From J014 sp964486055 (GTDB lineage: Bacteria; Acidobacteriota; Blastocatellia; Pyrinomonadales; Pyrinomonadaceae): 64,000 bases of DNA. Positions within the stretch are counted from its first letter, which is position 1. Every line of letters begins with the position of its first letter. Below are positions 16,959-25,216 of this stretch, one piece after another. A program made the position numbers and the translations under genes. A model generated the notes under the pieces. The model was not told the DNA's origin, did not search any database, and saw nothing but the letters and a program-made list of their open reading frames with translations. The stretch lies in NCBI GenBank assembly GCA_964486055.1, contig CAZALE010000002.1, positions 248,001 through 312,000 on the forward strand, read 5' to 3'.

Positions 16959-17834
16959 TCAACCAGATAACTGAAAGGCCTGATGAACATACTCGGTTAT
17001 CTGCCAGGCCGAAGAATCCTTTATTAACTTGCTCATGAGCGCAGCGTGTAAAGCATGACCACTTCTCTCCGCGAAGACTTTACCGATAATCGGCATTCCT
17101 AACAAGGCGAAATCGCCTATTATATCGAGGATCTTATGTCGCACAAATTCGTTATCAAATCGAAGAGGCTCTTGATTTAACATACCATCTCTTGTTAAAA
17201 CTATGGCGTTTTCCAGAGAGCCGCCACGCGCAAGATTTGCCATTCTTAGCTTCTCTACTTCCTCTAAAAATCCGAATGTTCTCGCAGTGGCGATGTCTCT
17301 GACGAAGTTACCATCCCTTAATTCAAAAACGTAACTCTGACGCCCGATGAGCGGATGACAAAAATCTATCGTGCAATCAACCTCAAAAGTGTCCGCAGGT
17401 TCAATGCTGATTTTTCTAGAATCTTCAATTATCTCGACTTTTTTCAACACTCTTAAGAATCGTCGCGGTGATTCTTGTTCCTTTATACCAGCTTCATAAA
17501 TCATTTGAACAAACTCTCTGGACGAACCATCCAAAATTGGCACCTCAATCCCATCAAGCTCTATGAAACAATTATCTACGCCACAGCCACGCAAAGCCGA
17601 TAAAAGATGTTCACAAGTCGAGATCAAAACTCCACCGCGCAAAAGCGTTGTGGCATAACTACAATGCGATACGTATTCCACCGAGGCTGGTATCTCAAAA
17701 TTATCTAAATCTGTTCGGATAAAAACATATCCTGTATTTTCGGGGGCAGGCGATAAAGTCATTTTTACATTGGCCCCTGTATGTAAGCCAATACCAGTAA
17801 TGCTCACAGGCTTTTTTAGAGTAGTTTGCCTCAT
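16959..17834 (-). CDS. lpxC: UDP-3-O-acyl-N-acetylglucosamine deacetylase
   Basis: LpxC is the zinc deacetylase that commits UDP-acyl-GlcNAc to lipid A synthesis, so the organism makes lipopolysaccharide or a related outer leaflet. Visible signatures are the N-terminal GIGLHTG, CEHLLSALRGCGVDN (zinc histidine), VRHKILDIIGDFALLG (zinc His and Asp) and SGHALHAALMSKL near the end. From the ATG at 17834 the protein is 291 residues, and MRQTTLKKPVSITG aligns with the usual family start; an ATG at 17849 would add five residues. The gene stands alone, divergent from an unknown plus-strand gene. Confidence 0.95.
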   Translation of the reverse strand: MRQTTLKKPVSITGIGLHTGANVKMTLSPAPENTGYVFIRTDLDNFEIPASVEYVSHCSYATTLLRGGVLISTCEHLLSALRGCGVDNCFIELDGIEVPILDGSSREFVQMIYEAGIKEQESPRRFLRVLKKVEIIEDSRKISIEPADTFEVDCTIDFCHPLIGRQSYVFELRDGNFVRDIATARTFGFLEEVEKLRMANLARGGSLENAIVLTRDGMLNQEPLRFDNEFVRHKILDIIGDFALLGMPIIGKVFAERSGHALHAALMSKLIKDSSAWQITEYVHQAFQLSG

Positions 17835-17993
17835 AACATAAAAATTCATTTTCAAAACCCATGCCAGGAAATGAAAATTGTTACAAATTACTGTAGAATC
17901 ATAATTTCTATCTGTAATGCGCAATAATTTCTTTTTATATCTGTTGCAAATTTGCAACAGATACGTAGCACAAATTACAATTACGAAAGACTT

Positions 17994-18587
17994 ATGACAT
18001 TAAAGCTAGCAGGTCTTAAGGATAACAAAAATAAAAAAGTAGAGATAAAAATCGAAAATCAATCGACTATTGACTTACCCAAGAATACGGAAAAAATCAT
18101 AAAAGACGTATTAGACTTTTTACCCAATGAGCATTTAACCGGCGTAGAAAAAGTGCGGCTGGTAGACTTCATAAAACCACCTCAGGTAAAGGTAGAGTTA
18201 CCAGTGAGAGGAGATCTACCCGCCTTATACCATCCAAGAGTCAGCAGTCAAGCAGCATGGTTTGAAATTTCGATGGGTGCTTTATTGCAGCCAACTGAAG
18301 GGTTTACCAAACGCCTCATGGCACGCAGCGCTTTTAGAGGAAATCTGGCTGCCCTTGTTTTCTCATTAGCCGGGCAACACTACTTTTTAACCCTAAAACA
18401 CTCGATCCGAAAACAAAATTTAGAGACGCAGGTCAGACAATACACAGAGAAATATCTGAAGGAATGGAGTGAAATTCAACAGGAGAAAAGCTTAAGAGGC
18501 AAGATCTTCAAGCCATTTAGACCGTATCTGGAGCGTTTGGCTAAATGGCTAAATAAAAAGGTGATGAAGCTACAAAAGGAGAAGTAA
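17994..18587 (+). CDS. Conserved-looking protein of unknown function
   Basis: I do not recognise this protein. From the ATG at 17994 it has 197 residues (an in-frame start at 17952 would overlap the unconserved extension opposite lpxC). It is soluble, without signal peptide, with a basic Lys-rich C-terminus predicted helical (WSEIQQEKSLRGKIFKPF onward). The middle (about 90-150) holds LPALYHPRVSSQAAWFEIS and LVFSLAGQHYFLTLKHSIRK. The latter resembles in outline the helix of small zincin peptidases but has no HExxH, so at most it is a degenerate relative; this is speculation. Its stop is 1 bp before the EVE gene, whose Shine-Dalgarno lies inside its last codons, so the two are probably coupled. 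Confidence 0.6.
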   Translation: MTLKLAGLKDNKNKKVEIKIENQSTIDLPKNTEKIIKDVLDFLPNEHLTGVEKVRLVDFIKPPQVKVELPVRGDLPALYHPRVSSQAAWFEISMGALLQPTEGFTKRLMARSAFRGNLAALVFSLAGQHYFLTLKHSIRKQNLETQVRQYTEKYLKEWSEIQQEKSLRGKIFKPFRPYLERLAKWLNKKVMKLQKEK

Positions 18588-18588
18588 T

Positions 18589-18987
18589 ATGAAATACTGG
18601 CTTGTTAAGCAAGAACCTGAAGACTATTCGTTTGATGATTTGATTAAGGAAGGAGAAACTGATTGGACAGGAGTAAGAAACTACCAAGCAAGAAATAATT
18701 TAAGATCAATGAAAAAAGGAGACAAAGTCCTGTTTTATCACTCAGGTTCAGAAAAAGCTGTCGTAGGATTGACTGAGGTTACTGAAGAGCATTTCCCTGA
18801 CCCGACAGATACAAATTGGCTAGCAGTTAAAATCAAACCACTAAAGAAGTTCACTAATCCAGTTCCGCTGGCGACGATAAAATCCCAAAAATCTCTGCAG
18901 AATATAGCACTAGTTCGTCAGCCACGTCTAAGCGTAATGCCACTTTCTGAGGAAGAATTCAATACGATCCTAAAACTCGCAGAGTGA
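18589..18987 (+). CDS. EVE domain protein (PUA-like)
   Basis: A 132-residue single-domain protein starting KYWLVKQEPEDYSFDDL, followed by DWTGVRNYQARNNLRSMKKG and KVLFYHSGSEKAVVG, the hallmark of EVE/THYN1-type domains. EVE domains belong to the PUA superfamily and bind modified bases in DNA or RNA; bacterial stand-alone members are widespread and their targets are mostly unknown. A good AAGGAG lies 7 nt before the ATG. It sits in a tight plus-strand group with an unknown gene upstream and an ATP-grasp ligase 3 bp downstream. No restriction endonuclease or methyltransferase is adjacent. Confidence 0.92.
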   Translation: MKYWLVKQEPEDYSFDDLIKEGETDWTGVRNYQARNNLRSMKKGDKVLFYHSGSEKAVVGLTEVTEEHFPDPTDTNWLAVKIKPLKKFTNPVPLATIKSQKSLQNIALVRQPRLSVMPLSEEEFNTILKLAE

Positions 18988-18990
18988 CTT

Positions 18991-20346
18991 ATGTTAAAAG
19001 AAGCAGTTAGTTATTATCACGATCTACTCGAGGACGAAAAGCTACTTAGAGAATCGATTGAGAAACTAGATGAGGAGCTAGAAAAAGCTCGTCTAATCTT
19101 TGGCGGCAGAAGACTTTCGCCCTACCTTCGCCCACATTTCATAACAGAGAACGACTGGGCAGTAGTCTGCAATGTTTGCTCTGTAATATGGTCGGCATTG
19201 CAAAAGGTCAAAGAAGCTGCCATTGAAGACTCGAATCTTCTAGATGAATTAGGTATTACACAAATTGAAAAAGAGCTTGTATCCATAAATCCCGGCTATA
19301 AGAAAATTTCGCCAACAGCCCGCCTAGATTCTTTTTTAACAGACGACTCTTTCGCCTTTGTAGAGCTAAACGGAGAAAGTCCTGCTGGGATCGCTTACGC
19401 AGATTCTGCAACTGATATTTTCCATCAGCTTCCTGTAATGCTTAAATTTAAAGAAAAATACGAAGTTCGAGGCTTTGAAGGTAGATCAAAACTTTTAAAG
19501 GTGCTCTTGGATAGCTATGAAGAGTTTTTGGGTAAAAAACCTGAAAAAGAGCCGACAATAGCAATCGTGGATTTGAAAGGTTTACCGACTCAAAAGGAGT
19601 TTGAGCTTTTTTGTGACTATTTCGAATCCCAAGGATTTTACTCTGTGATATGCGCACCAGAAGAACTCGAGTTCGATGGCTCCAAACTCTATTTCAAAGG
19701 AGTAGAAATTGACATAGTTTATAAGCGCTTATTGGTAAATGAATACATTCCGATAATGAACGACTATCCAGCTTTGCTGGAAGCCTATCGCGCCGGTGCC
19801 ATTTGCATGGTCAATAGCTTTCAATCGAAAATAATACACAAAAAAGCGGTCTTCGCTGTTCTAACCAATGAAAAATATTCGAATCTATTCAACGAAGAAG
19901 AACTAGAGAAAATAAATAAACATGTACCATGGACCAGGCGCTTTCGTGAAGGCAAAGATCTTTACAAAGGTAAAGAAATCGACCTAATTACATGGACACG
20001 AAAGAACAAGTCTAAACTCGTTCTAAAACCAAATGATGAATATGGCGGACAAGGAATATTCATTGGATGGACAAGCTCCGACACTGAATGGGACGAGGCG
20101 ATTGATTCCGCTCTAACCAACGGCGATTATCTCGTTCAGGAAAAAGTCCAAACCTCTAAAGAACCTTTTCCAATGCTCTTTGGAGAAACCGGCGAGATGA
20201 AAATGCTTGATCAACTTGTTGATCTCGATCCGCTTCTATTCTTCGGTAAGGCAGAATCAGCTTTTACGAGACTTTCCTCGAGCGAATTAGCCAACGTTTC
20301 AAGCGGCGGCGGTATGGTACCAACATTCATCATCAATGAAAAATAA
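18991..20346 (+). CDS. Circularly permuted ATP-grasp ligase
   Basis: A 451-residue protein of the circularly permuted ATP-grasp type (related to glutathionylspermidine synthase folds). The order seen is an N-terminal helical region, the FVELNGESPAGIAYAD motif at 123-138 (metal/nucleotide side), a Rossmann-like central part, and late in the chain KLVLKPNDEYGGQGIFIGW (about 347-365), the phosphate-binding glycine-rich loop. Such enzymes join a carboxylate to an amine through an acyl phosphate. The product is unknown. It is 3 bp after the EVE gene and 3 bp before a Gfo/Idh/MocA oxidoreductase, suggesting one pathway. Confidence 0.82.
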   Translation: MLKEAVSYYHDLLEDEKLLRESIEKLDEELEKARLIFGGRRLSPYLRPHFITENDWAVVCNVCSVIWSALQKVKEAAIEDSNLLDELGITQIEKELVSINPGYKKISPTARLDSFLTDDSFAFVELNGESPAGIAYADSATDIFHQLPVMLKFKEKYEVRGFEGRSKLLKVLLDSYEEFLGKKPEKEPTIAIVDLKGLPTQKEFELFCDYFESQGFYSVICAPEELEFDGSKLYFKGVEIDIVYKRLLVNEYIPIMNDYPALLEAYRAGAICMVNSFQSKIIHKKAVFAVLTNEKYSNLFNEEELEKINKHVPWTRRFREGKDLYKGKEIDLITWTRKNKSKLVLKPNDEYGGQGIFIGWTSSDTEWDEAIDSALTNGDYLVQEKVQTSKEPFPMLFGETGEMKMLDQLVDLDPLLFFGKAESAFTRLSSSELANVSSGGGMVPTFIINEK

Positions 20347-20349
20347 GCA

Positions 20350-21321
20350 ATGAGTAAAGTAAGAATTGGCATCATCGGAACAGGATATATAGGTAACGTT
20401 CACGCGAGAATACACGCAAAAGACGAAAGGGTTGAAATATCAGCTCTTTACGACATAATCCACGATAAAGCCGAAAAAACTTCGAGGACCGTCGGAGGTA
20501 CAGTTTGTAGATCTCGCGAGGAACTCTTTGAAAACTGCGATGCAGTTTTGGTTTGCACCCCAAATAAGACCCACGTCGAGATCGCAATCGATGCACTAAA
20601 TCATGATAAGCATGTTTTCTGTGAAAAACCTTTCGCCATCGGTCTTGAGGATGCAAAAAGGTTACTTGAGTGTGCTGAAAAATCCAAGAAAAAGTTTCAA
20701 GTTGGCCATAATAGACGCTACGCACCCGTGTATGTAAAACTAAAAGAGCTACTTCAAACAGATACTGCTCATTCTGCTCACATCAAAATGAATAGAGGAG
20801 AACTCAAAAATCCTCCATGGACCGGTGATCCAAACATCACTGGAGGCTTCCTTTACGAAACAACTATCCATCTTTTTGATATGATTAGATTCCAATTTGG
20901 CGAAATCGCAGAGTTGGTCGCTTATGGTTCACAGCACGAATATCCAGAACTCGACGAGTTCTCAATGATTTTTAAATTCAAAAATGGCTTTCACTGTACC
21001 TTCGCCTCTTCATCTGATGCTAGCTGGCTATTTCCATTCGAAAGAATTGAGGTTTTTTGTCATCACAGAACGATTTTGACTCAGGAAATGGAAAATTTAT
21101 TAGATTCACATGGAATCGATGCGAACTTTCAAACATTCTCTTATTCAATGATTGAGAAGGAGGAAAGATGGGGTTACGTTCAAGAGGATAGAGCCTTCAT
21201 TGATTCAATACTCGAAGACTCCATCCCGCCAGTTACAGCGATCGATGGATATAAATCTGTACAAATCGTCGAGTCTGTATATGAAGCCATAAGAACTGGA
21301 CAAAAAGTAGTGATTGATTAA
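20350..21321 (+). CDS. Gfo/Idh/MocA family oxidoreductase
   Basis: A 323-residue NAD(P)-dependent dehydrogenase. The Rossmann motif is GIIGTGYIGNVHARIH (residues 8-23), and the family's CEKPFA signature with catalytic lysine is present near residue 95. The C-terminal alpha/beta domain contains GGFLYETTIHLFD, with the active-site histidine. Members oxidise sugars, inositols or related polyols, or reduce biliverdin; the substrate cannot be told here. It begins 3 bp after the ATP-grasp ligase stop, so it is very likely cotranslated with it. Confidence 0.9.
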   Translation: MSKVRIGIIGTGYIGNVHARIHAKDERVEISALYDIIHDKAEKTSRTVGGTVCRSREELFENCDAVLVCTPNKTHVEIAIDALNHDKHVFCEKPFAIGLEDAKRLLECAEKSKKKFQVGHNRRYAPVYVKLKELLQTDTAHSAHIKMNRGELKNPPWTGDPNITGGFLYETTIHLFDMIRFQFGEIAELVAYGSQHEYPELDEFSMIFKFKNGFHCTFASSSDASWLFPFERIEVFCHHRTILTQEMENLLDSHGIDANFQTFSYSMIEKEERWGYVQEDRAFIDSILEDSIPPVTAIDGYKSVQIVESVYEAIRTGQKVVID

Positions 21322-21381
21322 CATATAAGCATAAAAACTTTGTGTACCGAGAAATCGTATCATAGAATTTAGATTAATTTT

Positions 21382-21810
21382 ATGATCAAGTGTAGAAACT
21401 GCGGTCAAACGGACTTTGGAAACAACCTTTTCTGTACAAACTGCGGTCATTCACTCGCCTCTGGTGAATTTGTGCCGCCACCCCCTCATGTATGGAAATC
21501 AACTGATGAATTCAATAAAGCAGAAGATAAGCCTCGTGAGACACTTTCCCCAGATCTTACAAGAATGACAATACCCGACGCTGGCCCTGTAATTCCTGAA
21601 CAATTCAACTCACCACGGCTTTCAATTCCATCTACAATCTGTCCTTATTGTAAAAAGCAAATCGTCCCTCAAATTGAAAAACAGATTTCACCGATAGGTT
21701 GGGCCACCTTTGTCGTTATGTTTTTTCTCTGCCTACCACTTTTTTGGGTTGGTTTTTTAATAAAGGAAGAAGTAAAACGCTGTCCGTATTGCCAATTGAG
21801 ATTACCCTAA
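21382..21810 (+). CDS. Double zinc-ribbon membrane protein with LITAF-like domain
   Basis: 142 residues. An N-terminal zinc ribbon has Cys4, Cys7, Cys18 and Cys21 (CRNC and CTNC). After a Pro-rich linker comes a second module: CPYC at 87-90, a 20-residue hydrophobic segment at 107-126, then CPYC at 134-137. This knuckle-hydrophobic-knuckle order is that of LITAF-like domains, in which the hydrophobic part dips into one membrane leaflet while both cysteine pairs bind one zinc on the same side. Function in bacteria is unknown. It follows the Gfo/Idh/MocA gene by 60 bp and may be in the same transcript. No clear Shine-Dalgarno. Confidence 0.7.
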   Translation: MIKCRNCGQTDFGNNLFCTNCGHSLASGEFVPPPPHVWKSTDEFNKAEDKPRETLSPDLTRMTIPDAGPVIPEQFNSPRLSIPSTICPYCKKQIVPQIEKQISPIGWATFVVMFFLCLPLFWVGFLIKEEVKRCPYCQLRLP

Positions 21811-22132
21811 GTAATTAGTGCGGAACATCCAAAATCTTCTCAAAAAACAATTGATGAAATGCCTCTATATTTAGGTCTCGCGGGTCCATCGAAGCTATTT
21901 CTGCAAAATATCGAATATATACCAGACCGTGGGAGGAATAGTGCTAAACACTACAGCATCTGACCATTTTAGGATCTTCAGGATTTGCAATGGAAAAGGC
22001 TTGGCCGCATTCGAGCATCTCCAGCGAGAATCGAAGCCATCTTCGCGTAAAATCATCTTCAATCTCTTAACCCGATGCACTCAGCGTAGGGAAAATGTTT
22101 TACATGCTGAGGGATGCTCTTAATTCTGCTGC
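21811..22132. other. Intergenic region, convergent, nothing recognised
   Basis: About 320 bp between two convergent genes. Short open frames on either strand here have no protein-like composition, and I see no tRNA, strong terminator or repeat. Confidence 0.5.
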
Positions 22133-23062
22133 TCACTTCTTATAGTAGTAACCCGATGGATGCTCTATTTTAATTTCTGGGTTTGTGCTTGTGACCTCGA
22201 TTTTGTAATACCCTTTCTTCATATTTGTAGAGATGTAGCTCAAGACAAACTGGCGTTCAAGAGTGAATGCAAGTTCCTGAAAAAATGGCTTAAAGCTCAC
22301 AGGGGTAGAAAATCCCGAAAAGAAAGCTTGTCCGCCTGTCTCTTCACACAGTCTCAGGAGCAAACTTTGGCCAAAGAGCACCTGCTGACGATCTAATCTT
22401 TCTACCAATCCACCAGCAGCATAAAACGAATAAATTGCAACACTTCGCTGTTGAGCTTTGCTCACGGCTCTATCTAAATCAATACTCTGCAATGATGTAG
22501 AACCTATTATGGATGAATCTAAGCCATCAGAAATTAAAAGCATGGCTCTTCTTCCAGATGGCAACGCATCAAATCGCTTCATTACGTCTTCGACTGATTG
22601 AAAAATGCTGTTAGCTGTTAGCAACAGATTGGGCGATACGACAGTTAATGCTTTAGCTGCTTTATCTAAATCCTCTGTAAATCTTTGACGTATGATTACA
22701 GAGCCGCCTCTTATATAAGCTACCATCACTCTAGAACCTTTGGGTAAGCGCTTTATAAAATCACCTAGACTTTTCAACTCCAGATTCACTTGTGAAGAAA
22801 GATCTTCTTGTATTAGTATGGCTAGGGAAAGCGGAGATTCGCTCACACTACGGATTGAAATTATTGTCTGCTTCTCACCATTTTCTTTGACAAAGATCTC
22901 GCCTACTTCAGGCACCTCCTCAATGTTCTTTTTCTTTAGCTCCTTCTTGGAGGTGATAGTTATTGGGATGTTTACTACCCTGACCCTCTGTTTTGCTGAC
23001 TGTGCTAAATTAGTGGTCAAGCCCAGCAATGTAATCACCGACAACATTAAAAACTCTCTCAT
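22133..23062 (-). CDS. VWFA-related acidobacterial secreted protein
   Basis: 309 residues. A signal peptide covers about 1-20 (MREFLMLSVITLLGLTTNLA). A VWFA-related domain follows: LAILIQEDLSSQ is at the MIDAS position, with only part of the DxSxS pattern, and RRAMLLISDGLDSS gives the second conserved aspartate. The end, FVLSYISTNMKKGYYKIEV, is the characteristic tail of the acidobacterial VWFA family. Role unknown; probably periplasmic or outer-surface. It is a single gene, divergent from a membrane/coiled-coil protein. Compare the partial relative at the left edge of the window. Confidence 0.82.
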   Translation of the reverse strand: MREFLMLSVITLLGLTTNLAQSAKQRVRVVNIPITITSKKELKKKNIEEVPEVGEIFVKENGEKQTIISIRSVSESPLSLAILIQEDLSSQVNLELKSLGDFIKRLPKGSRVMVAYIRGGSVIIRQRFTEDLDKAAKALTVVSPNLLLTANSIFQSVEDVMKRFDALPSGRRAMLLISDGLDSSIIGSTSLQSIDLDRAVSKAQQRSVAIYSFYAAGGLVERLDRQQVLFGQSLLLRLCEETGGQAFFSGFSTPVSFKPFFQELAFTLERQFVLSYISTNMKKGYYKIEVTSTNPEIKIEHPSGYYYKK

Positions 23063-23157
23063 GACTTTCTATCCCCGAAGAATACCAAGTTATGATACCA
23101 CAAAAACTCCTCCATTTATGCTAGAGAAAATCAGTCAAATTTTGTAAATTTTAGATT

Positions 23158-23934
23158 GTGGGTTATACCGAAGTATACGAGGTCACCAAAAAAGATATAC
23201 TTAAGGATAAAGCTCTAAAACACATACCGTGGATTGCTCCCACGTCTCTGTCTATCATACCCGCGTTAATTTTTTTCATCGCATCTATATTTGCCTCAGA
23301 CCCTGCATCAAAAGTCTTCTTTTTATTTTTTTCCTTTGTATCCTTCATTGGTGGATTCCTTTTAGGTTTGGTCATTTCACTGATTACTATATTCTATCGC
23401 TCCCGCTGGCTATCAAAACTGAGAGATAAAATAGCCGCAGACGGAATAAAACCACATGAGATAGATTGGTTTAAAAACGAATTAACGGGAAATGAGAGGA
23501 AAGTGCTTCAGGAAATGGAATCTAGGGATAGAGTTTTGGCCAATGCATATCGAGAGGCTTTGGCTGCACGCTTGACGGCTACGAGAATTTTAAAAAACAC
23601 AAAACAAATGCTTAGGGATATCCAAAAACGCTACAGAAAACTCGAATTGACGAAAACTGTGGCTTCTACAGAGCTCATTCAGGAACTAGAAAACGATAAA
23701 CGAAGAGCAGAGAGCCTTAAAGAGAAAGCTGAAAAGATGCTTAATGACACCCAAACTAAGTTACAAATGATAGAGATAGCCATGTATCGCGATGAGAAAT
23801 TAACTGATATAGAACTAAATCTTCAGAAACTTTCGTTAACTAGCAGCGACCTGCCACTTGCTTTGGAAGCCATGAAGCTTAAAAATGAAATTCGCCAACA
23901 ACTAGAGCAAGATGCAGAGAAGCTTTTAGAGTAA
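23158..23934 (+). CDS. Membrane protein with two TM helices and a long coiled coil
   Basis: 258 residues from a GTG start at 23158; no ATG fits before the first membrane segment. Two hydrophobic helices lie at about 28-48 and 53-78, followed by a cytoplasmic, Lys/Glu/Arg-rich helical region (about 120-230) with heptad character. I know no family for it. The design, a membrane hairpin plus a long cytosolic coiled coil, suggests a scaffold or anchor. It is divergent from the VWFA gene and 99 bp before thiG. Confidence 0.65.
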   Translation: MGYTEVYEVTKKDILKDKALKHIPWIAPTSLSIIPALIFFIASIFASDPASKVFFLFFSFVSFIGGFLLGLVISLITIFYRSRWLSKLRDKIAADGIKPHEIDWFKNELTGNERKVLQEMESRDRVLANAYREALAARLTATRILKNTKQMLRDIQKRYRKLELTKTVASTELIQELENDKRRAESLKEKAEKMLNDTQTKLQMIEIAMYRDEKLTDIELNLQKLSLTSSDLPLALEAMKLKNEIRQQLEQDAEKLLE

Positions 23935-24033
23935 CCCAACTACCGCCTCAATTCTGTTTTAAACATAAAATAAGCTCCAGCTAACGTAATTTTCTTTTTC
24001 CCAGCAAATTGGTGTAAATTCAAAATAGAAGCT

Positions 24034-24804
24034 ATGCAAGATTGTTTTACTATTGCTGGAAAGACTTTCAGATCTCGTCTTATTGTGGGAACTGGAAAAT
24101 ATCGTTCTTATCAAGAAATGCAAGCGGCTCATCGGGCCTCAGGTGCTGAGATGGTAACAGTTGCTGTAAATCGGGTGCCTCTCGACGGAAAAACAGAATC
24201 GTTCTTAGATTACATATTACCAGAGATGCAAATCTTGCCTAATACAGCTGGCTGCTACGATGCAGAGCATGCGATTAGGACGGCCCGGCTAGCTAGAGAA
24301 GCTCTTGGCACTAATTGGATAAAACTCGAGGTAATCGGAGATAGAGTAACATTATTGCCTGACAATGAGCAAACGATCCAAGCGGCGAAGGTATTAGTCA
24401 AAGAAGGCTTTGTCGTATTGCCGTATTTCAATGACGATTTAGTCGTGGCAAAGAAATTACTCGATGTCGGCTGTCCCGCGATAATGCCTCTTGCTGCCCC
24501 GATCGGCTCCGGTATGGGAGTGCAAAACCCATTGAATCTGAGAATTATGAGAGAGCAACTACCCGACGCGATTATAATAGTTGACGCCGGCGTCGGAACA
24601 GCATCTGATGCCGCTATCGCTATGGAGCTTGGAGCCGATGCTATCTTGATGAACACTGCAATCGCCGAGGCTAAAGATCCAGGAAAAATGGCAACCGCCA
24701 TGAGACTTGCAGTAGAAGCTGGAAGATTGGCCTATTTAGCTGGCAGAATGCCAAAAAGGATGTATGCTAGCGCTTCAAGCCCTATAGAAGGAGCGATCAA
24801 ATGA
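24034..24804 (+). CDS. thiG: Thiazole synthase
   Basis: ThiG builds the thiazole phosphate of thiamine from deoxyxylulose phosphate, dehydroglycine and the ThiS thiocarboxylate. A TIM barrel of 256 residues shows the family landmarks: SRLIVGTGKY near the N-terminus, the Schiff-base lysine at 97 in NWIKLEV, PLAAPIGSGMGVQNP, and VDAGVGTASDAAIAMELGAD with the phosphate loop. Its sulfur carrier thiS is not adjacent but lies 8 kb away on the other strand (32897-33097). No TPP riboswitch pattern was seen upstream. It heads a long plus-strand run of genes. Confidence 0.97.
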   Translation: MQDCFTIAGKTFRSRLIVGTGKYRSYQEMQAAHRASGAEMVTVAVNRVPLDGKTESFLDYILPEMQILPNTAGCYDAEHAIRTARLAREALGTNWIKLEVIGDRVTLLPDNEQTIQAAKVLVKEGFVVLPYFNDDLVVAKKLLDVGCPAIMPLAAPIGSGMGVQNPLNLRIMREQLPDAIIIVDAGVGTASDAAIAMELGADAILMNTAIAEAKDPGKMATAMRLAVEAGRLAYLAGRMPKRMYASASSPIEGAIK

Positions 24805-24814
24805 ACCAAAAGAC

Positions 24815-25204
24815 ATGATGCTAAAAATTCAGAGACGAAAAATCATTACAGCTAAGCTCATTGTGATTTTGATTTTATCAGTCCTCTTCGCCTTCTCATG
24901 TGACAGTGAAAAACCCAGCTCGCGCGGAATTCGGATATCTGAAACTAAGACATACGAAGCTTCATTGTATCGGCAAAATTGTGCCGTATGTCATGGAGCA
25001 GAGGCTTATGGGAAGGAAGTGGATGGCAAACAAGTTCCATCTCTACGTTTTGGTGAGATAGAGAAAAAAACTGATCAAGAAATCTATGAACAAATTGCCC
25101 TCGGTAAAAATCCAATGCCATCTTTTAAAGGGCAGTTGAGTGATGAAGACATTTGGAGATTAGTTAAGTTTATCCGTCGAGATCTACAGGGAAAGCAGCA
25201 ATGA
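24815..25204 (+). CDS. c-type cytochrome, probable lipoprotein
   Basis: 129 residues. A basic start and hydrophobic segment (about 12-27) lead to FAFSC with Cys29, a lipobox-like site. The haem motif is CAVCH at 56-60, and the likely axial methionine is Met101 in KNPMPSFKGQLSDEDIW, typical of class I cytochrome c. It should act as a small electron carrier on the outer face of the cytoplasmic membrane. It starts 10 bp after thiG and ends 12 bp before the next gene, which has a strong AAGGAGG. A tandem ATG at 24818 is an alternative start. Confidence 0.88.
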   Translation: MMLKIQRRKIITAKLIVILILSVLFAFSCDSEKPSSRGIRISETKTYEASLYRQNCAVCHGAEAYGKEVDGKQVPSLRFGEIEKKTDQEIYEQIALGKNPMPSFKGQLSDEDIWRLVKFIRRDLQGKQQ

Positions 25205-25216
25205 AGGAGGTTTCAT

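Noticed and set aside
17994..18587. Zincin peptidase reading of the unknown protein
   Set aside because: Only the helix outline is similar; there is no HExxH or other metal set.
17994..21321. A restriction or phage-defence system because of the EVE domain
   Set aside because: No endonuclease, DNA methyltransferase, toxin or Toll/NLR-like gene is adjacent.
23935..24033. TPP riboswitch before thiG
   Set aside because: The gap is only 99 bp and lacks the CTGAGA and related conserved TPP-aptamer strings.
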